A DNA stretch of 64,000 bases from Brevibacillus thermoruber 423. Its GTDB lineage: Bacteria > Bacillota > Bacilli > Brevibacillales > Brevibacillaceae. The notes under the pieces were generated by a model, which was not told the DNA's origin, ran no database searches, and saw only the letters and a list, made by a program, of their open reading frames with translations. The stretch lies in assembly GCF_000454065.1 (NCBI RefSeq), contig NZ_KE695652.1:395291-459290 (forward strand), in the 5' to 3' direction. Of this stretch, positions 16,362 to 24,211 are shown in pieces. Position numbers and translations under genes: made by a program. Position 1 is the stretch's first letter. Each line of letters starts with the position of its first letter.

Positions 16362-16449
16362 CGTCCTGCTCCCGACCGTCCCCGCTTGCCGGGCCGAAGA
16401 CGGCAAAAGGCCATGCGGATGAGACGGCCAGCAGGATCAGCAAACGGCA

Positions 16450-16485
16450 AAAACCCGGACCGCGTACCCGTCCGGGTTTGTTGTC
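16450..16485. terminator. Bidirectional terminator between convergent genes
   Basis: AAACCCGGA/TCCGGGTTT with an 11-base loop, followed by TTT on the plus strand; the minus strand continues into TTTTTGCCG. It closes both the small DUF4025-like gene and the methyltransferase operon. Confidence 0.8.
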
Positions 16486-16539
16486 ATGTCAAAGCGGCAG
16501 CCGGTCCGAAACCTCCCCGATCGGGACGCGGCGTACCGC

Positions 16540-17049
16540 TCACGGCCGGTCGTAGACGGCCCGCTCCTCTGCCGGAATCCGGACGCGCCACAGCAGCCAG
16601 AAGTTGGCCAGGGAAAAGATGACAGCGGTGGCGACGGCGGAAAAGGTGAGCGGCAGGACGATCAGTTCGGTCGCCACCACCAGGTAGTTGGGATGCCGCA
16701 GGAAGCGGTACGGGCCGCGCCGCACGGGCTCGGCGCCGGGAAGGATGTAGATGCGCGTGTTCCAGCGTTTCCCCAGGCTGACGATGCACCAGTACCGAAG
16801 TCCCTGAGCCAGCGCGAATACGGAAAAGGTCCACGCCCACCACGGGGCGGTCCTGCCTTCATGGAGGAGTCCCTCCGCGAGCAGGCTTACGAGAAACAGC
16901 ACATGCAGGGCAACGATGTACTTGTAGTGGCCGGCCCCCACTTCCCGGCCGCCCGCGGAACGGATGTGGCGGGCGTTGCGCCGCGCCAGGGCCAGTTCCA
17001 GCAAGCGCTGGGCGACGACGGCGGCATAGACGGCCAAAAAAAAGCCCAC
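16540..17049 (-). CDS. ypbQ: Isoprenylcysteine carboxyl methyltransferase-family protein (YpbQ-like)
   Basis: 169 residues with four or five membrane segments and the ICMT signature GPYRFLRHPNYLVV, which binds S-adenosylmethionine, near residues 112-125. GTG 17049 follows GAGGTGAGC. It lies six bases downstream of the type III polyketide synthase on the same strand, the bcsA-ypbQ arrangement of Bacillus subtilis. There the product O-methylates alkylpyrones at the membrane. The same role is inferred here. Confidence 0.88.
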   Translation of the reverse strand: MGFFLAVYAAVVAQRLLELALARRNARHIRSAGGREVGAGHYKYIVALHVLFLVSLLAEGLLHEGRTAPWWAWTFSVFALAQGLRYWCIVSLGKRWNTRIYILPGAEPVRRGPYRFLRHPNYLVVATELIVLPLTFSAVATAVIFSLANFWLLWRVRIPAEERAVYDRP

Positions 17050-17055
17050 GCTTGC

Positions 17056-18120
17056 TCACCTCGCTTCCAACAGGATCAACTCCGAGCTGAACCCGGGTCC
17101 GAGGGCGGCCAGCAGCCCCTTTTCTCCCGGCTTCCAGCCCTCTTCCATGCACTTTTCCAGCACGAACAAAACGGTGGGCGACGACATGTTGCCAAAGTCG
17201 CGCAGGACGTCTTCGGCCAACCGCGTGGCTTCGGCGGGAATCCCCAACGCCTGCCGGTAGGCAGCCAGCACCTTCGCCCCGCCGGGATGGAAGATAAAAC
17301 GCTGCACGTCTGGGACGGATACGCCAATCGGTCCGAGAAACCCGTCGACGTTGTCCCGCATCGACTGCCGGACCAGGCTGGGAATGTCGCGGGAAAAGAT
17401 CACTTTCAAGCCCGGTTCGGTCAGCTCCCAGCCCATGATGTCCAGCGTATCCGGCCACGTCGTCGTGCGTGCGCCCATGAAACGGAGGCGGGGCGGAGTA
17501 GACGGCCGCTTCACCTCGTCTCCTTCCACCAGCACGGCGGCGGCCCCGTCGGCAAACAGGCAGGTGGCGATCAGATTGCTTTTGGACAGATCCTGCCGGA
17601 TAAACGTCAATCCGCACAGCTCCACCGCCACCACCAGGACGCGGCTTGCGGGGTAGGCCCGGGCGTATTCGCATGCCCGCGAAAGGCCCATCGCCCCGCC
17701 GACGCATCCCAGTCCCCACAGCGGCACGCGGGTGATGTCCGGTCGAAGCCCCAGACGGTTGATCAGTCGGGCGTCGACGCTGGGGGTGGCGATGCCCGTG
17801 CTGGAGACGAAGATCAGGCAGTCGATCTCCGCCGCCGCCGTTCCCGCCTTGTCCAGACAGCGCCGGGCGGCTTCGGCGCCAAGGGAGACGGCATGCTCCA
17901 CGTACAGCCGGTTTTTTTCGGCAAACCCGTGTTCTTCTTGAAACCAGTCGAGCGGCATGCAGAAGTGGCGCTTGCGGATCTGGCTGTTGGCAAAGACGGA
18001 GAGCAGGCGGTCGATGTCGGGGAAGGCCTGTTGGAAAAACGCGCGGGCGACCGCCATGGAGCCGTCCTGAGTGATTTCGTGTTCGGGAACGGCTGTCGCC
18101 GCGGCTTCGATGCGGGGCAT
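17056..18120 (-). CDS. bcsA: Type III polyketide synthase (chalcone synthase-like, alkylpyrone synthase)
   Basis: 354 residues with thiolase fold. The catalytic triad is visible as Cys139 in GLGCVGGAMGL, His278 in IFHPGGAKVL and Asn311 in FGNMSSPTV. The family condenses fatty acyl-CoA starters with malonyl-CoA to pyrones or resorcinols. The adjacent YpbQ-type methyltransferase points to methylated alkylpyrones, as known for the B. subtilis pair. Start ATG 18120 follows GGAGGGATTGCG-like sequence. The upstream gap to the divergent cupin gene is 131 bases and carries a motif shared with the marR promoter. Confidence 0.95.
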   Translation of the reverse strand: MPRIEAAATAVPEHEITQDGSMAVARAFFQQAFPDIDRLLSVFANSQIRKRHFCMPLDWFQEEHGFAEKNRLYVEHAVSLGAEAARRCLDKAGTAAAEIDCLIFVSSTGIATPSVDARLINRLGLRPDITRVPLWGLGCVGGAMGLSRACEYARAYPASRVLVVAVELCGLTFIRQDLSKSNLIATCLFADGAAAVLVEGDEVKRPSTPPRLRFMGARTTTWPDTLDIMGWELTEPGLKVIFSRDIPSLVRQSMRDNVDGFLGPIGVSVPDVQRFIFHPGGAKVLAAYRQALGIPAEATRLAEDVLRDFGNMSSPTVLFVLEKCMEEGWKPGEKGLLAALGPGFSSELILLEAR

Positions 18121-18202
18121 CGCAATCCCTCCCTTCCGTCAGGTAAGTAGTTCCAGTTTTCCCTAGCCGTGGATGTCCGATTCGTGGTACACTGGAATTC
18201 GA

Positions 18203-18219
18203 ATAGTAAAGTTATAAAA
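18203..18219 (+). promoter_or_regulatory. ATAGTAAA motif with -10-like TATAAA in the bcsA/cupin divergent region
   Basis: ATAGTAAA at 18203-18210 repeats the half-site seen at 14886 and 14977 upstream of marR. It is followed by TATAAA at 18214-18219, a possible -10 for the cupin gene. This would let the MarR protein at 15013 act on both divergent transcripts. It is suggestive only. Confidence 0.35.
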
Positions 18220-18251
18220 TAAAAAAGTATGGAAAGGTGAGGGGAACGAGG

Positions 18252-18842
18252 ATGCAAACGGTTGAGCTGAGAGCGGTCGAGTCAGGCGGTTACGGATTGC
18301 GGACTGTCTTTCAAAGCGCGGGAGGAAAAACCAGACTGATCGAGGGGGTTCTGGCCCCCGGGGGAGAGATCGGGCCGCACACGCATCCGTCCGGAGAGGA
18401 CTGCGCGCTGGTGCTGTCCGGCGTGCTCACCTACTGGGTCAGCAACAGCGAGACCATTTCGGTTTTACCGGGGGAAGTGGTCTTCGGCTGGCAGCAGGTG
18501 ATTCACGGCTACCGCAACGACAGCTCCGAACCGGTTCACCTGCTGATTTTTTCCACGCCGGGCAATAACGGCCTGGAGTATCCGGGGGATGGGGATGCGA
18601 TGGTGCGGCATCTGCCGGGTGCGGAGCGAAAACTCACCTCCGCCGAAGGAGAGCGGCAGGTTTGTTCCGAATATTCCTGCTTCTCGTTTGTGACCGTGGG
18701 GGAAGCGTACGCGGACTGTGGGGGATCGTTGGTCGTATTCGTGGACAGCGGGGAGAAGCGGGCGTACGTGTTTGACCGGGAGCCGGTCCGCCTCCTGCCG
18801 ACGCGGGACAAACGGCTGCTGCGCTACGCCGCGCAAAGCTGA
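18252..18842 (+). CDS. Cupin domain protein
   Basis: 196 residues from ATG 18252, behind GAGGGGAACGAGG. A single cupin barrel lies in the first ~110 residues: GPHTHPSGEDCALVLSGVLTYW supplies the motif 1 His, His and Glu, and VIHGYRNDSSEPVHLLIF supplies the motif 2 His. The last ~80 residues are unassigned. It may bind a small ligand or metal. It is divergent from the polyketide synthase, so a role tied to that pathway is possible but unproven. Confidence 0.8.
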   Translation: MQTVELRAVESGGYGLRTVFQSAGGKTRLIEGVLAPGGEIGPHTHPSGEDCALVLSGVLTYWVSNSETISVLPGEVVFGWQQVIHGYRNDSSEPVHLLIFSTPGNNGLEYPGDGDAMVRHLPGAERKLTSAEGERQVCSEYSCFSFVTVGEAYADCGGSLVVFVDSGEKRAYVFDREPVRLLPTRDKRLLRYAAQS

Positions 18843-18890
18843 ACCCGCCCGGAACGCGACAGGCGGCGTCGGGCGGGCGGCAGGCGCTCT

Positions 18891-20144
18891 TTATGAGGCG
18901 GCAATCGGAGGCTTGGCACCGTCCAAAGGAGCCGGCTGCGGCTGGCTCATGGCCCGCTTCACCAGCCGGTACTGGAACAGGCCGGCGACGAGCAGGAGTA
19001 CGGCGAGCAGGGAAAACCAGTAGGCGCCGCCGATACTGCGGAACGACACGGCGCCAAGCGATGGGCCGATCGTGCCGGTGATGCCCCAGTTGGCCCCGAA
19101 GATGGAAAAGTAACGGCCGCGGTACGCTTCCGGCGCCATGACGGAAATCGCCTTTTGGATCTGCGGGCCGTACAGCATCTCGCCCAGCGTAAAGATGGCC
19201 TCCGCCACCACGAGCAGGAAAAAGGTGGGGGCCCAGCCGTAGCCGATGCCGACACAGGCGAGGAGCAGGTAGGCCAGCAGGATGACGCGGTGGGCCGGAA
19301 ATCGTTCGGCAAACTTGGCGATCACGATCTGGCAGCATACGACGAGCAGGCCGTTGATCGTGATCAAGGTGGCAAACACGGTCAGGAAATCGTCAAAGCG
19401 CGTCCGCAGGTGCTGCGGCAGGATGATCTCCACCTGGGAGTACAGGAGCGAGACCGGAACGGCGGCCAGCGTCATCCACAGCAGCGTGGTGTGCTCGTGC
19501 AGCCGCAGCTTGGGTGCTTTTGGCTTGTCTGCTTGCGCTTGGCCGCCGCGCTCCCGCAGCTCCCGGGGGAGCGTCTCCGGCACTTTCCAGACGATCAGCA
19601 GCCCGTAGGTGAAGAGGGCGGCCGAACAGATGCCGAAAACGATCGCCGGGTTGATTTTGTACAGGGTAACCCCGATCAGCGGTCCCGCCGCCGCGCCCAG
19701 GTTGAGGGCGGTATGCAGCAGGGCAAACACCTCGCTGCGCTTCTCCTCCGGCACCACGTCCGTTACCTGCGCGCTGGCTGCCGGCCAGAACAGGGAGGCG
19801 CCGATCCCGTTCAGAATGGTCAAGGCGGCGAAGGCATAGAGGGACTCCGCCCAGATGTAGCCGGCCATGGAGATCGCTTCAATCGCCAGGGCAGCCACCA
19901 TCATCGGCTTTCGCCCGTAGCGGTCAGCCATTCCCCCGGAATAGAGTCCGGCGATCATGCTGGTCAGCGGCTGCAGGCTGGTGACCATGGCCGCCACCAG
20001 CAGATTGCCGTCCATCCTTTCATACAGATAGAAGGCCAGGAAGGGACGGAGCATGAATCCGGCAAACGTGGTCAGGATCGTCCCGATCACGCGGATCCAG
20101 ATGGTCGTGTCATAACGAGCGATGACGGATTGAAGCCAAACCAT
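18891..20144 (-). CDS. MFS transporter (multidrug-efflux type)
   Basis: 417 residues from ATG 20144, preceded by AGAGGA nine bases upstream. About 12 membrane segments and MFS motif A in the 2-3 loop (GGMADRYGRKPMMV), with proline/glycine-rich segment 5 (GAAAGPLIGVTL). It is divergent from the MarR gene at 20322 across a 177-base gap. That is the classic layout of a MarR-controlled exporter. The substrate cannot be read from sequence. Confidence 0.85.
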   Translation of the reverse strand: MVWLQSVIARYDTTIWIRVIGTILTTFAGFMLRPFLAFYLYERMDGNLLVAAMVTSLQPLTSMIAGLYSGGMADRYGRKPMMVAALAIEAISMAGYIWAESLYAFAALTILNGIGASLFWPAASAQVTDVVPEEKRSEVFALLHTALNLGAAAGPLIGVTLYKINPAIVFGICSAALFTYGLLIVWKVPETLPRELRERGGQAQADKPKAPKLRLHEHTTLLWMTLAAVPVSLLYSQVEIILPQHLRTRFDDFLTVFATLITINGLLVVCCQIVIAKFAERFPAHRVILLAYLLLACVGIGYGWAPTFFLLVVAEAIFTLGEMLYGPQIQKAISVMAPEAYRGRYFSIFGANWGITGTIGPSLGAVSFRSIGGAYWFSLLAVLLLVAGLFQYRLVKRAMSQPQPAPLDGAKPPIAAS

Positions 20145-20321
20145 TTGGCAAATTCCTCTCTTCCGGTAAAAGAATATTTTGTAAGTATACGAGATTTTTG
20201 CGTGAAAAGAAAGATGGTTGCCACCCATCGGAATAGTCAGTTTTTTGTTTCTCCCGGCCCGCTGGAGATCGATGCAAAGATGTGGTTAGATGAAGAAAAC
20301 GACACGGGAAGGGGAGGTAGC

Positions 20322-20753
20322 ATGACGGACGTGTTTCGAGACAGTTTGGGACACAACCTGTACAGGATCGGGCAGCTCGTCCGGGAAGAGACGGCGAAAG
20401 CCCTGCAGCCGTTTCGGCTCACGCCGGAGCAATGGCAGCTGCTGGTGGTGCTGGCGCAGCATGACGGCATGACGCCTTCGGAGCTGGGCGAACGTACATT
20501 GCGCGACAAGACGACAGTCTCGCGCATTTTGCCCGGACTGGTGAAAAAGGGGTGGCTGATGACGGAGCCCAATCCAAAGGATGCTCGCAGCTATCTGGTA
20601 CGCGTGACACAGGAGCATAAGCCGCTCGTCCGCAAGTCGATGGAAGCGGTGCGGGATCACTTTGCTCAGCATGTGTTTACCGCCATGACAGACGGCGAGC
20701 AGGAAGTGCTGTTGGGACTCCTGTTGAAGCTTCGCACCCACTTGGGCGATTAA
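20322..20753 (+). CDS. MarR-family transcriptional regulator
   Basis: 143 residues from ATG 20322 behind GGGGAGGTAG. The winged helix is complete: LTPEQWQLLVVLAQHDGMTPSELGERTLRDKTTVSRILPGLVKKGWL, then the wing with PKDARSYLVRVT. It is probably the repressor of the divergent MFS gene and, given the palindromes straddling its 3' end, of the short gene downstream. The ribosome site and MarR homology fix the start. Open sequence upstream in this frame is antisense to the MFS gene. Confidence 0.88.
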   Translation: MTDVFRDSLGHNLYRIGQLVREETAKALQPFRLTPEQWQLLVVLAQHDGMTPSELGERTLRDKTTVSRILPGLVKKGWLMTEPNPKDARSYLVRVTQEHKPLVRKSMEAVRDHFAQHVFTAMTDGEQEVLLGLLLKLRTHLGD

Positions 20754-20776
20754 ATTGATTGCATATGCAATCAATT
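20753..20776. terminator. Perfect 24-base palindrome plus T-run after marR
   Basis: A self-complementary 24-mer with core TTGCATATGCAA starts in the marR stop codon. TTTT follows directly, so it can terminate. The same core recurs 34 bases downstream, so it may also be an operator. Confidence 0.7.
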
Positions 20777-20787
20777 TTTTGCTGCCA

Positions 20788-20809
20788 TATAGTTGTATAT
20801 GCAACTATA
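20788..20809 (+). promoter_or_regulatory. MarR-type operator palindrome
   Basis: A 22-base near-perfect dyad with core TTGTATATGCAA and arms TATAG/CTATA. It lies 16 bases upstream of the ATG of the next gene and overlaps its ribosome site and any plausible -10 (TATACA). Its position and symmetry fit repression by the adjacent MarR protein. Confidence 0.55.
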
Positions 20810-20825
20810 CAGAGGGGGAAGCGAG

Positions 20826-21126
20826 ATGAAACTGACGGTGCGCAAAGCGGACGGACCGGGCTGGCTGATGATCGCCGAGACAGTGGAAAACGGCTTGTAT
20901 AAAGTGGTGACGGAGCGCTGCGGAGAAGAGCCGCCGTACGATGTGATCCTGCAAAACGCACAAGGGCATGCGGATCATGGAAGTCCAAGGGTCGATTTCC
21001 GACGGCAGGACGCATGCCGAGATCCGCGCCGCGCTCAAACGGCTGTACGGCGTCTATGAGAGGGATATCGAACTGATCGAAGGATACGCTAGCCAGTTCA
21101 AACGCTATCGCGTGACACTGCGCTAG
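20826..21126 (+). pseudogene. Small gene split by a +1 frameshift, unknown family
   Basis: ATG 20826 follows GAGGGGGAAGCG. The first frame encodes 47 convincing residues (MKLTVRKADGPGWLMIAE ... VILQNAQG) and then turns into low-complexity Arg-rich sequence ending at 21059. From 20968 the next frame encodes a coherent helical continuation (MRIMEVQGSISDGRTHAEIR ... KRYRVTLR) ending at 21126. Removing the C at 20967 would join them into one ~100-residue protein. So this is a recent indel, a sequencing error or, less likely, two genes. No family was recognised. It is placed under a MarR-type palindrome. Confidence 0.6.
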
Positions 21127-21272
21127 CGATTTTTTTCCTTGAACTCGCTGGAACAGGCAGGTAAAATATTCCTATGAATACGATAAAAGTCCTATCTCAC
21201 TTCTGTTTTAATAGGTCTTTTGAATCATATTCAACTCGTTTTGTTCGTGAACTACGTCGGAGGGGGATATCG

Positions 21273-21917
21273 TTGGACTTACGTTGGATAGGGTTGGGGA
21301 TTTCCTGCCTGTTCACCTTGCTGTGGACGGCCGTCTACGGGCTGCCCGCCAATCAGCAAACGGCCGTACTGGCGGCAGCGGCCGCGGTGCTGCAGGCAGC
21401 GGTGGGCTACCGGATGGGGCTGTACGCCGACAGACTGAGAGAGGCGGCCTATCTGGACTCGCTGACAGGTGCGCTTGTCAACCGCCGCTTCTTTGAACTG
21501 CTGGAAAGGGAGGTGGAGCGGGCCCGCCGCCACGACTATCCGGTTACCCTGCTGTTTATCGACCTGGACAATTTCAAGATCTTCAACGACAGCCATGGTC
21601 ACCTGGCGGGAGACAATCTGCTGTGCCGCTTTGCCGACATCCTGAAGCGCAGCATCCGCGCGCAGGATTCAGTCGGCCGATGGGGAGGCGAGGAGTTCGT
21701 CATCCTGCTGCCCCATGCGGACACGCAGCACGGCGTGACCGTCGGGGAGAGAATCCAGCGCAATGTGCGGGAAGACCTGGGGGGCGTGACGGTCAGCATC
21801 GGAATTGCTTCGTTTCCCGCGCACGCGTCCACGGCGACGGAACTGGCGGCGAAAGCGGACACCCTGATGTACGAAGCGAAAAAGAAGAAAGACTGCATAC
21901 TGGTGGCGGAACAGTAA
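21273..21917 (+). CDS. Membrane-bound diguanylate cyclase (GGDEF domain)
   Basis: About 214 residues from TTG 21273, behind GGAGGGGGATATCG. An ATG 99 bases earlier is in frame but without such a site. Two membrane segments (residues ~3-45) precede a short linker and a GGDEF domain with LDSLTGALVNRRFF, FIDLDNFKIFNDSHGH and the active motif GGEEF. The substrate and metal residues look intact, so it should make cyclic di-GMP from two GTP. The RxxD inhibitory site is present just before the motif (RAQDSVGRWGGEEF, five residues upstream). No sensory domain besides the membrane part is present. Confidence 0.9.
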   Translation: MDLRWIGLGISCLFTLLWTAVYGLPANQQTAVLAAAAAVLQAAVGYRMGLYADRLREAAYLDSLTGALVNRRFFELLEREVERARRHDYPVTLLFIDLDNFKIFNDSHGHLAGDNLLCRFADILKRSIRAQDSVGRWGGEEFVILLPHADTQHGVTVGERIQRNVREDLGGVTVSIGIASFPAHASTATELAAKADTLMYEAKKKKDCILVAEQ

Positions 21918-21942
21918 TCCAGGAAACAGGTGGCAGTTACGA

Positions 21943-21975
21943 ACACTCGCATCCGGAAAAGGGCGGGTGTTTTTC
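21943..21975 (+). terminator. Rho-independent terminator
   Basis: Stem ACACTCGC/GCGGGTGT (one G-T pair), 12-base loop, T5, after the GGDEF gene. Confidence 0.75.
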
Positions 21976-21989
21976 GCTTGTCATGCGCC

Positions 21990-22017
21990 TTTACAAAACC
22001 TTTACAATATCTTAATG
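21990..22017 (+). promoter_or_regulatory. Pho-box-like direct repeats upstream of the DUF47-pit operon
   Basis: TTTACA at 21990, TTTACA at 22001 and TTAATG at 22012 recur with an 11-base period (six-base element, five-base spacer). This is the PhoP binding pattern known from B. subtilis (TT-A/C/T-ACA repeats). The downstream genes move phosphate, so PhoP control is plausible. Confidence 0.5.
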
Positions 22018-22049
22018 AAAAAAACACGCGTTTGTCCTTGTTTTTAAAT

Positions 22050-22078
22050 TTACCTTTAGAAAGCTGTTCGGTTATAAT
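22050..22078 (+). promoter_or_regulatory. Promoter of DUF47-pit
   Basis: TATAAT at 22073-22078 with TTACCT at 22050-22055 (17-base spacer). The perfect -10 with a weak -35 fits activator dependence. Confidence 0.6.
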
Positions 22079-22119
22079 CGGTGAGGCGTTATCTTTCCAA
22101 AGGAGTGACGACGGAACGT

Positions 22120-22737
22120 ATGTTGAAATCCAAAAAACACATCTTCTTTGACCTGTTTGAACAGCAAATCGCCAATGTTCACAAAGGGACCCACCTGTTT
22201 TACGAAATGATTGGCAACTATCAGGATGTGGAAGCCAAAGTGAAAGCGATCAAGGCGGTTGAAAAAGAAGGGGATGAAATCGTTCGGCGCATCATGAACG
22301 AGCTGAACTCCACGTTCATCACCCCGCTGGAACGGGAGGACATTCACCAGCTCGCGCATACGATGGACGAAATGATCGACTACATCGACGGGGTAGCGGA
22401 TCGGATGTACCTCTATCAGGTGCGACAGCCCGACCCTCGCGTTCTGGCTCAGGCCAACATCCTGGTGAAATGCTCGGCCAAACTGATCGAGCTGATCCGC
22501 ACCCTGCGCAAACTGGATCACAAGCTCGTGGCCCAATACGCTGCCGAGATCAAGGAATTGGAGCATGAGTCTGACTCCAACTACCGGAAAATGGTATCCG
22601 ACCTGCTCAACGCGCCCGACGCCAATCCGATCGAGGCCATCAAGCTGAAGGAGATTTACGACAAGCTGGAAGACTGTGCGGACTTCGCCGAGGATGTTTC
22701 CAACCTGGTAGAAGGGATCGTGCTGAAGAATGCTTAG
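22120..22737 (+). CDS. DUF47 (PhoU-like) protein, partner of Pit
   Basis: 205 residues from ATG 22120 (the family begins MxxKKxxFFDLFEQQ). It is an all-helical PhoU-like protein with the repeated D/E-rich metal-binding segments EKEGDEIVRRIMNELNSTFITPLEREDIHQLAHTMDEMIDYID and ELEHESDSNYRKM. DUF47 genes almost always precede pit genes and are thought to regulate phosphate import. Here pit overlaps by eight bases. Confidence 0.9.
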   Translation: MLKSKKHIFFDLFEQQIANVHKGTHLFYEMIGNYQDVEAKVKAIKAVEKEGDEIVRRIMNELNSTFITPLEREDIHQLAHTMDEMIDYIDGVADRMYLYQVRQPDPRVLAQANILVKCSAKLIELIRTLRKLDHKLVAQYAAEIKELEHESDSNYRKMVSDLLNAPDANPIEAIKLKEIYDKLEDCADFAEDVSNLVEGIVLKNA

Positions 22738-23749
22738 TCTTTCGCCTGACGTGATCATTCTCATCCTTGTCGTCATCATGGCGCTCAGCTTTGACTTTAT
22801 CAACGGCTTTCACGACACGGCCAACGCGATCGCCACGTCCGTGTCCACCCGGGCGCTGAGTCCGCGCACGGCAATTCTCATCGCGTCCGTTCTGAACCTG
22901 ATCGGTGCCCTCACCTACACCGGGGTGGCCAAAACGATCGGGGGCAGCATCGCCGACCCGTTCAAGCTGGAGAACGGTCTGGTCATCGTCTTGGCCGCGC
23001 TCACGTCCGCCATCCTGTGGAACCTGATCACTTGGTGGTTCGGGATTCCCAGTTCGTCGTCACACGCCCTGATCGGCGGGGTGGCCGGCGCGGTTGTCGG
23101 CGCAGCCGGTTTCGGCGCGATCAACATGGCGGGCTTCATCAGCATTGTCCAGGCGCTGATCGTCTCGCCGATCGTCGCGTTTGTGGTCGGGTTTGTCATT
23201 ATCAAACTGGTCTCCGCACTGGTGGCCAACATGCCGTACCACCGCACGAACAGGGGCTTTCGCTCGCTGCAGGTGCTGGCGGCGTCCTGGCAGTCGTTCA
23301 GCCACGGGGCCAACGACGCCCAGAAGACAATGGGGATTATCACCTTCGCGCTGATCTCCGGCGGCTTTTTGACCTCGGAGACGGGAGAGATCACCATCCC
23401 GCTCTGGGTGAAAATCTCGGCGGCGATCGCGATGGCGCTCGGCACTTCGTTTGGCGGCTGGCGGATCATTAAGACGATGGGCGGCAAGATCATGAAGATC
23501 AAGCCGATCAGCGGGTTCTCCGCCGACTTGTCGTCTGCCCTGATCATTACCATCTTTACCACGCTGAAGCTGCCCGTCAGCACGACGCACGTGATCACCT
23601 CGTCCATCCTGGGCGTGGGCGCGTCGCAAAAGTTCTCCGCGGTGAAGTGGGGCTTGGCCGGCCGGATCCTGGTGACGTGGGTCATTACGCTGCCGGCGAC
23701 GGGACTGCTCGCGGCCGCCTGTTACGTGGTCTTCGACGTCTTTTTGTAA
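22730..23749 (+). CDS. pit: PiT-family inorganic phosphate transporter
   Basis: 339 residues, about 10 membrane segments. The duplicated PD001131 signatures are present: FINGFHDTANAIATS near residue 25 and SHGANDAQKTMGI near residue 195. They form the phosphate and cation path. Start ATG 22730 overlaps the DUF47 stop, so the two are co-translated. Low-affinity metal-phosphate/proton symport is the usual activity. Confidence 0.95.
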   Translation: MLSLSPDVIILILVVIMALSFDFINGFHDTANAIATSVSTRALSPRTAILIASVLNLIGALTYTGVAKTIGGSIADPFKLENGLVIVLAALTSAILWNLITWWFGIPSSSSHALIGGVAGAVVGAAGFGAINMAGFISIVQALIVSPIVAFVVGFVIIKLVSALVANMPYHRTNRGFRSLQVLAASWQSFSHGANDAQKTMGIITFALISGGFLTSETGEITIPLWVKISAAIAMALGTSFGGWRIIKTMGGKIMKIKPISGFSADLSSALIITIFTTLKLPVSTTHVITSSILGVGASQKFSAVKWGLAGRILVTWVITLPATGLLAAACYVVFDVFL

Positions 23750-23765
23750 CGGAATCAAGGCTCCT

Positions 23766-23800
23766 GCTCCTCTCTCCTGACGGGGGAGAGGAGCTTTGTT
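23766..23800. terminator. Strong terminator after pit
   Basis: Stem GCTCCTCTCTCC/GGGAGAGGAGC with a six-base loop, then TTTGTTGTTTG. It can also serve the convergent gene at 23819. Confidence 0.8.
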
Positions 23801-23818
23801 GTTTGCAGGGAAAACGGA

Positions 23819-24058
23819 TCAGGAGGTGCCGGTCAAGCGCTCCCAAAAGCCGGGTCGCGGTTTGATCTGCACCATCCGGACCGAAGTGAACGGGATGTAG
23901 GCGAGCGAACCGTCCGCGGCCTCCAGCAGCATCCCCGCCGCGCTGTAGTCGTGCAGCTTTCCTTCCTCGAAGGAAGACAGGCCGGGACCGATCATGCCCG
24001 GGGCGAAGTGAACGCGCACGCTCCGGTCCAGATACGCCTCCAACATGTCGTCATCCAT
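23819..24058 (-). CDS. Small conserved-looking protein, 79 residues
   Basis: ATG 24058 has AAAGGAGAAGG nine bases upstream. It is a soluble, mostly beta-patterned sequence (SVRVHFAPGMIGPG ... GKLHDYSAAGMLLEAADGSLAYIPFTSVRMVQIKP). It resembles small LSm/SH3-like barrels in its alternation of hydrophobic residues and Gly turns. That is inference, and no family was recognised. Confidence 0.6.
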   Translation of the reverse strand: MDDDMLEAYLDRSVRVHFAPGMIGPGLSSFEEGKLHDYSAAGMLLEAADGSLAYIPFTSVRMVQIKPRPGFWERLTGTS

Positions 24059-24175
24059 GCGATCCTTCTCCTTTCGTCGTTTTCTTTCAGTTATGCCCAC
24101 CTTTGCGACAATTCAGACCAGCAAAAAACCACCCGGCCCACCGGTCAAGACCCCGTTGAGCAGTCTCGATTCTTC

Positions 24176-24211
24176 AAAAAAGGGAGACCCCCTCCCACTG
24201 CGGAGGGGGTT
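24176..24211 (-). terminator. Terminator of the downstream Crp/Fnr gene
   Basis: On the minus strand AACCCCCTCC/GGAGGGGGTC, loop of six, then CTCCCTTTTTT. The stem begins inside the stop codon of the gene at 24210. Confidence 0.8.

Noticed and set aside
16486..18150. A 554-codon open frame opposite the polyketide synthase and methyltransferase
   Set aside because: It is antisense to two well-recognised genes and has low-complexity composition.
19155..20321. Long upstream extension in frame with the MarR gene at 20322
   Set aside because: It is antisense to the MFS gene. The MarR fold and ribosome site begin at 20322.
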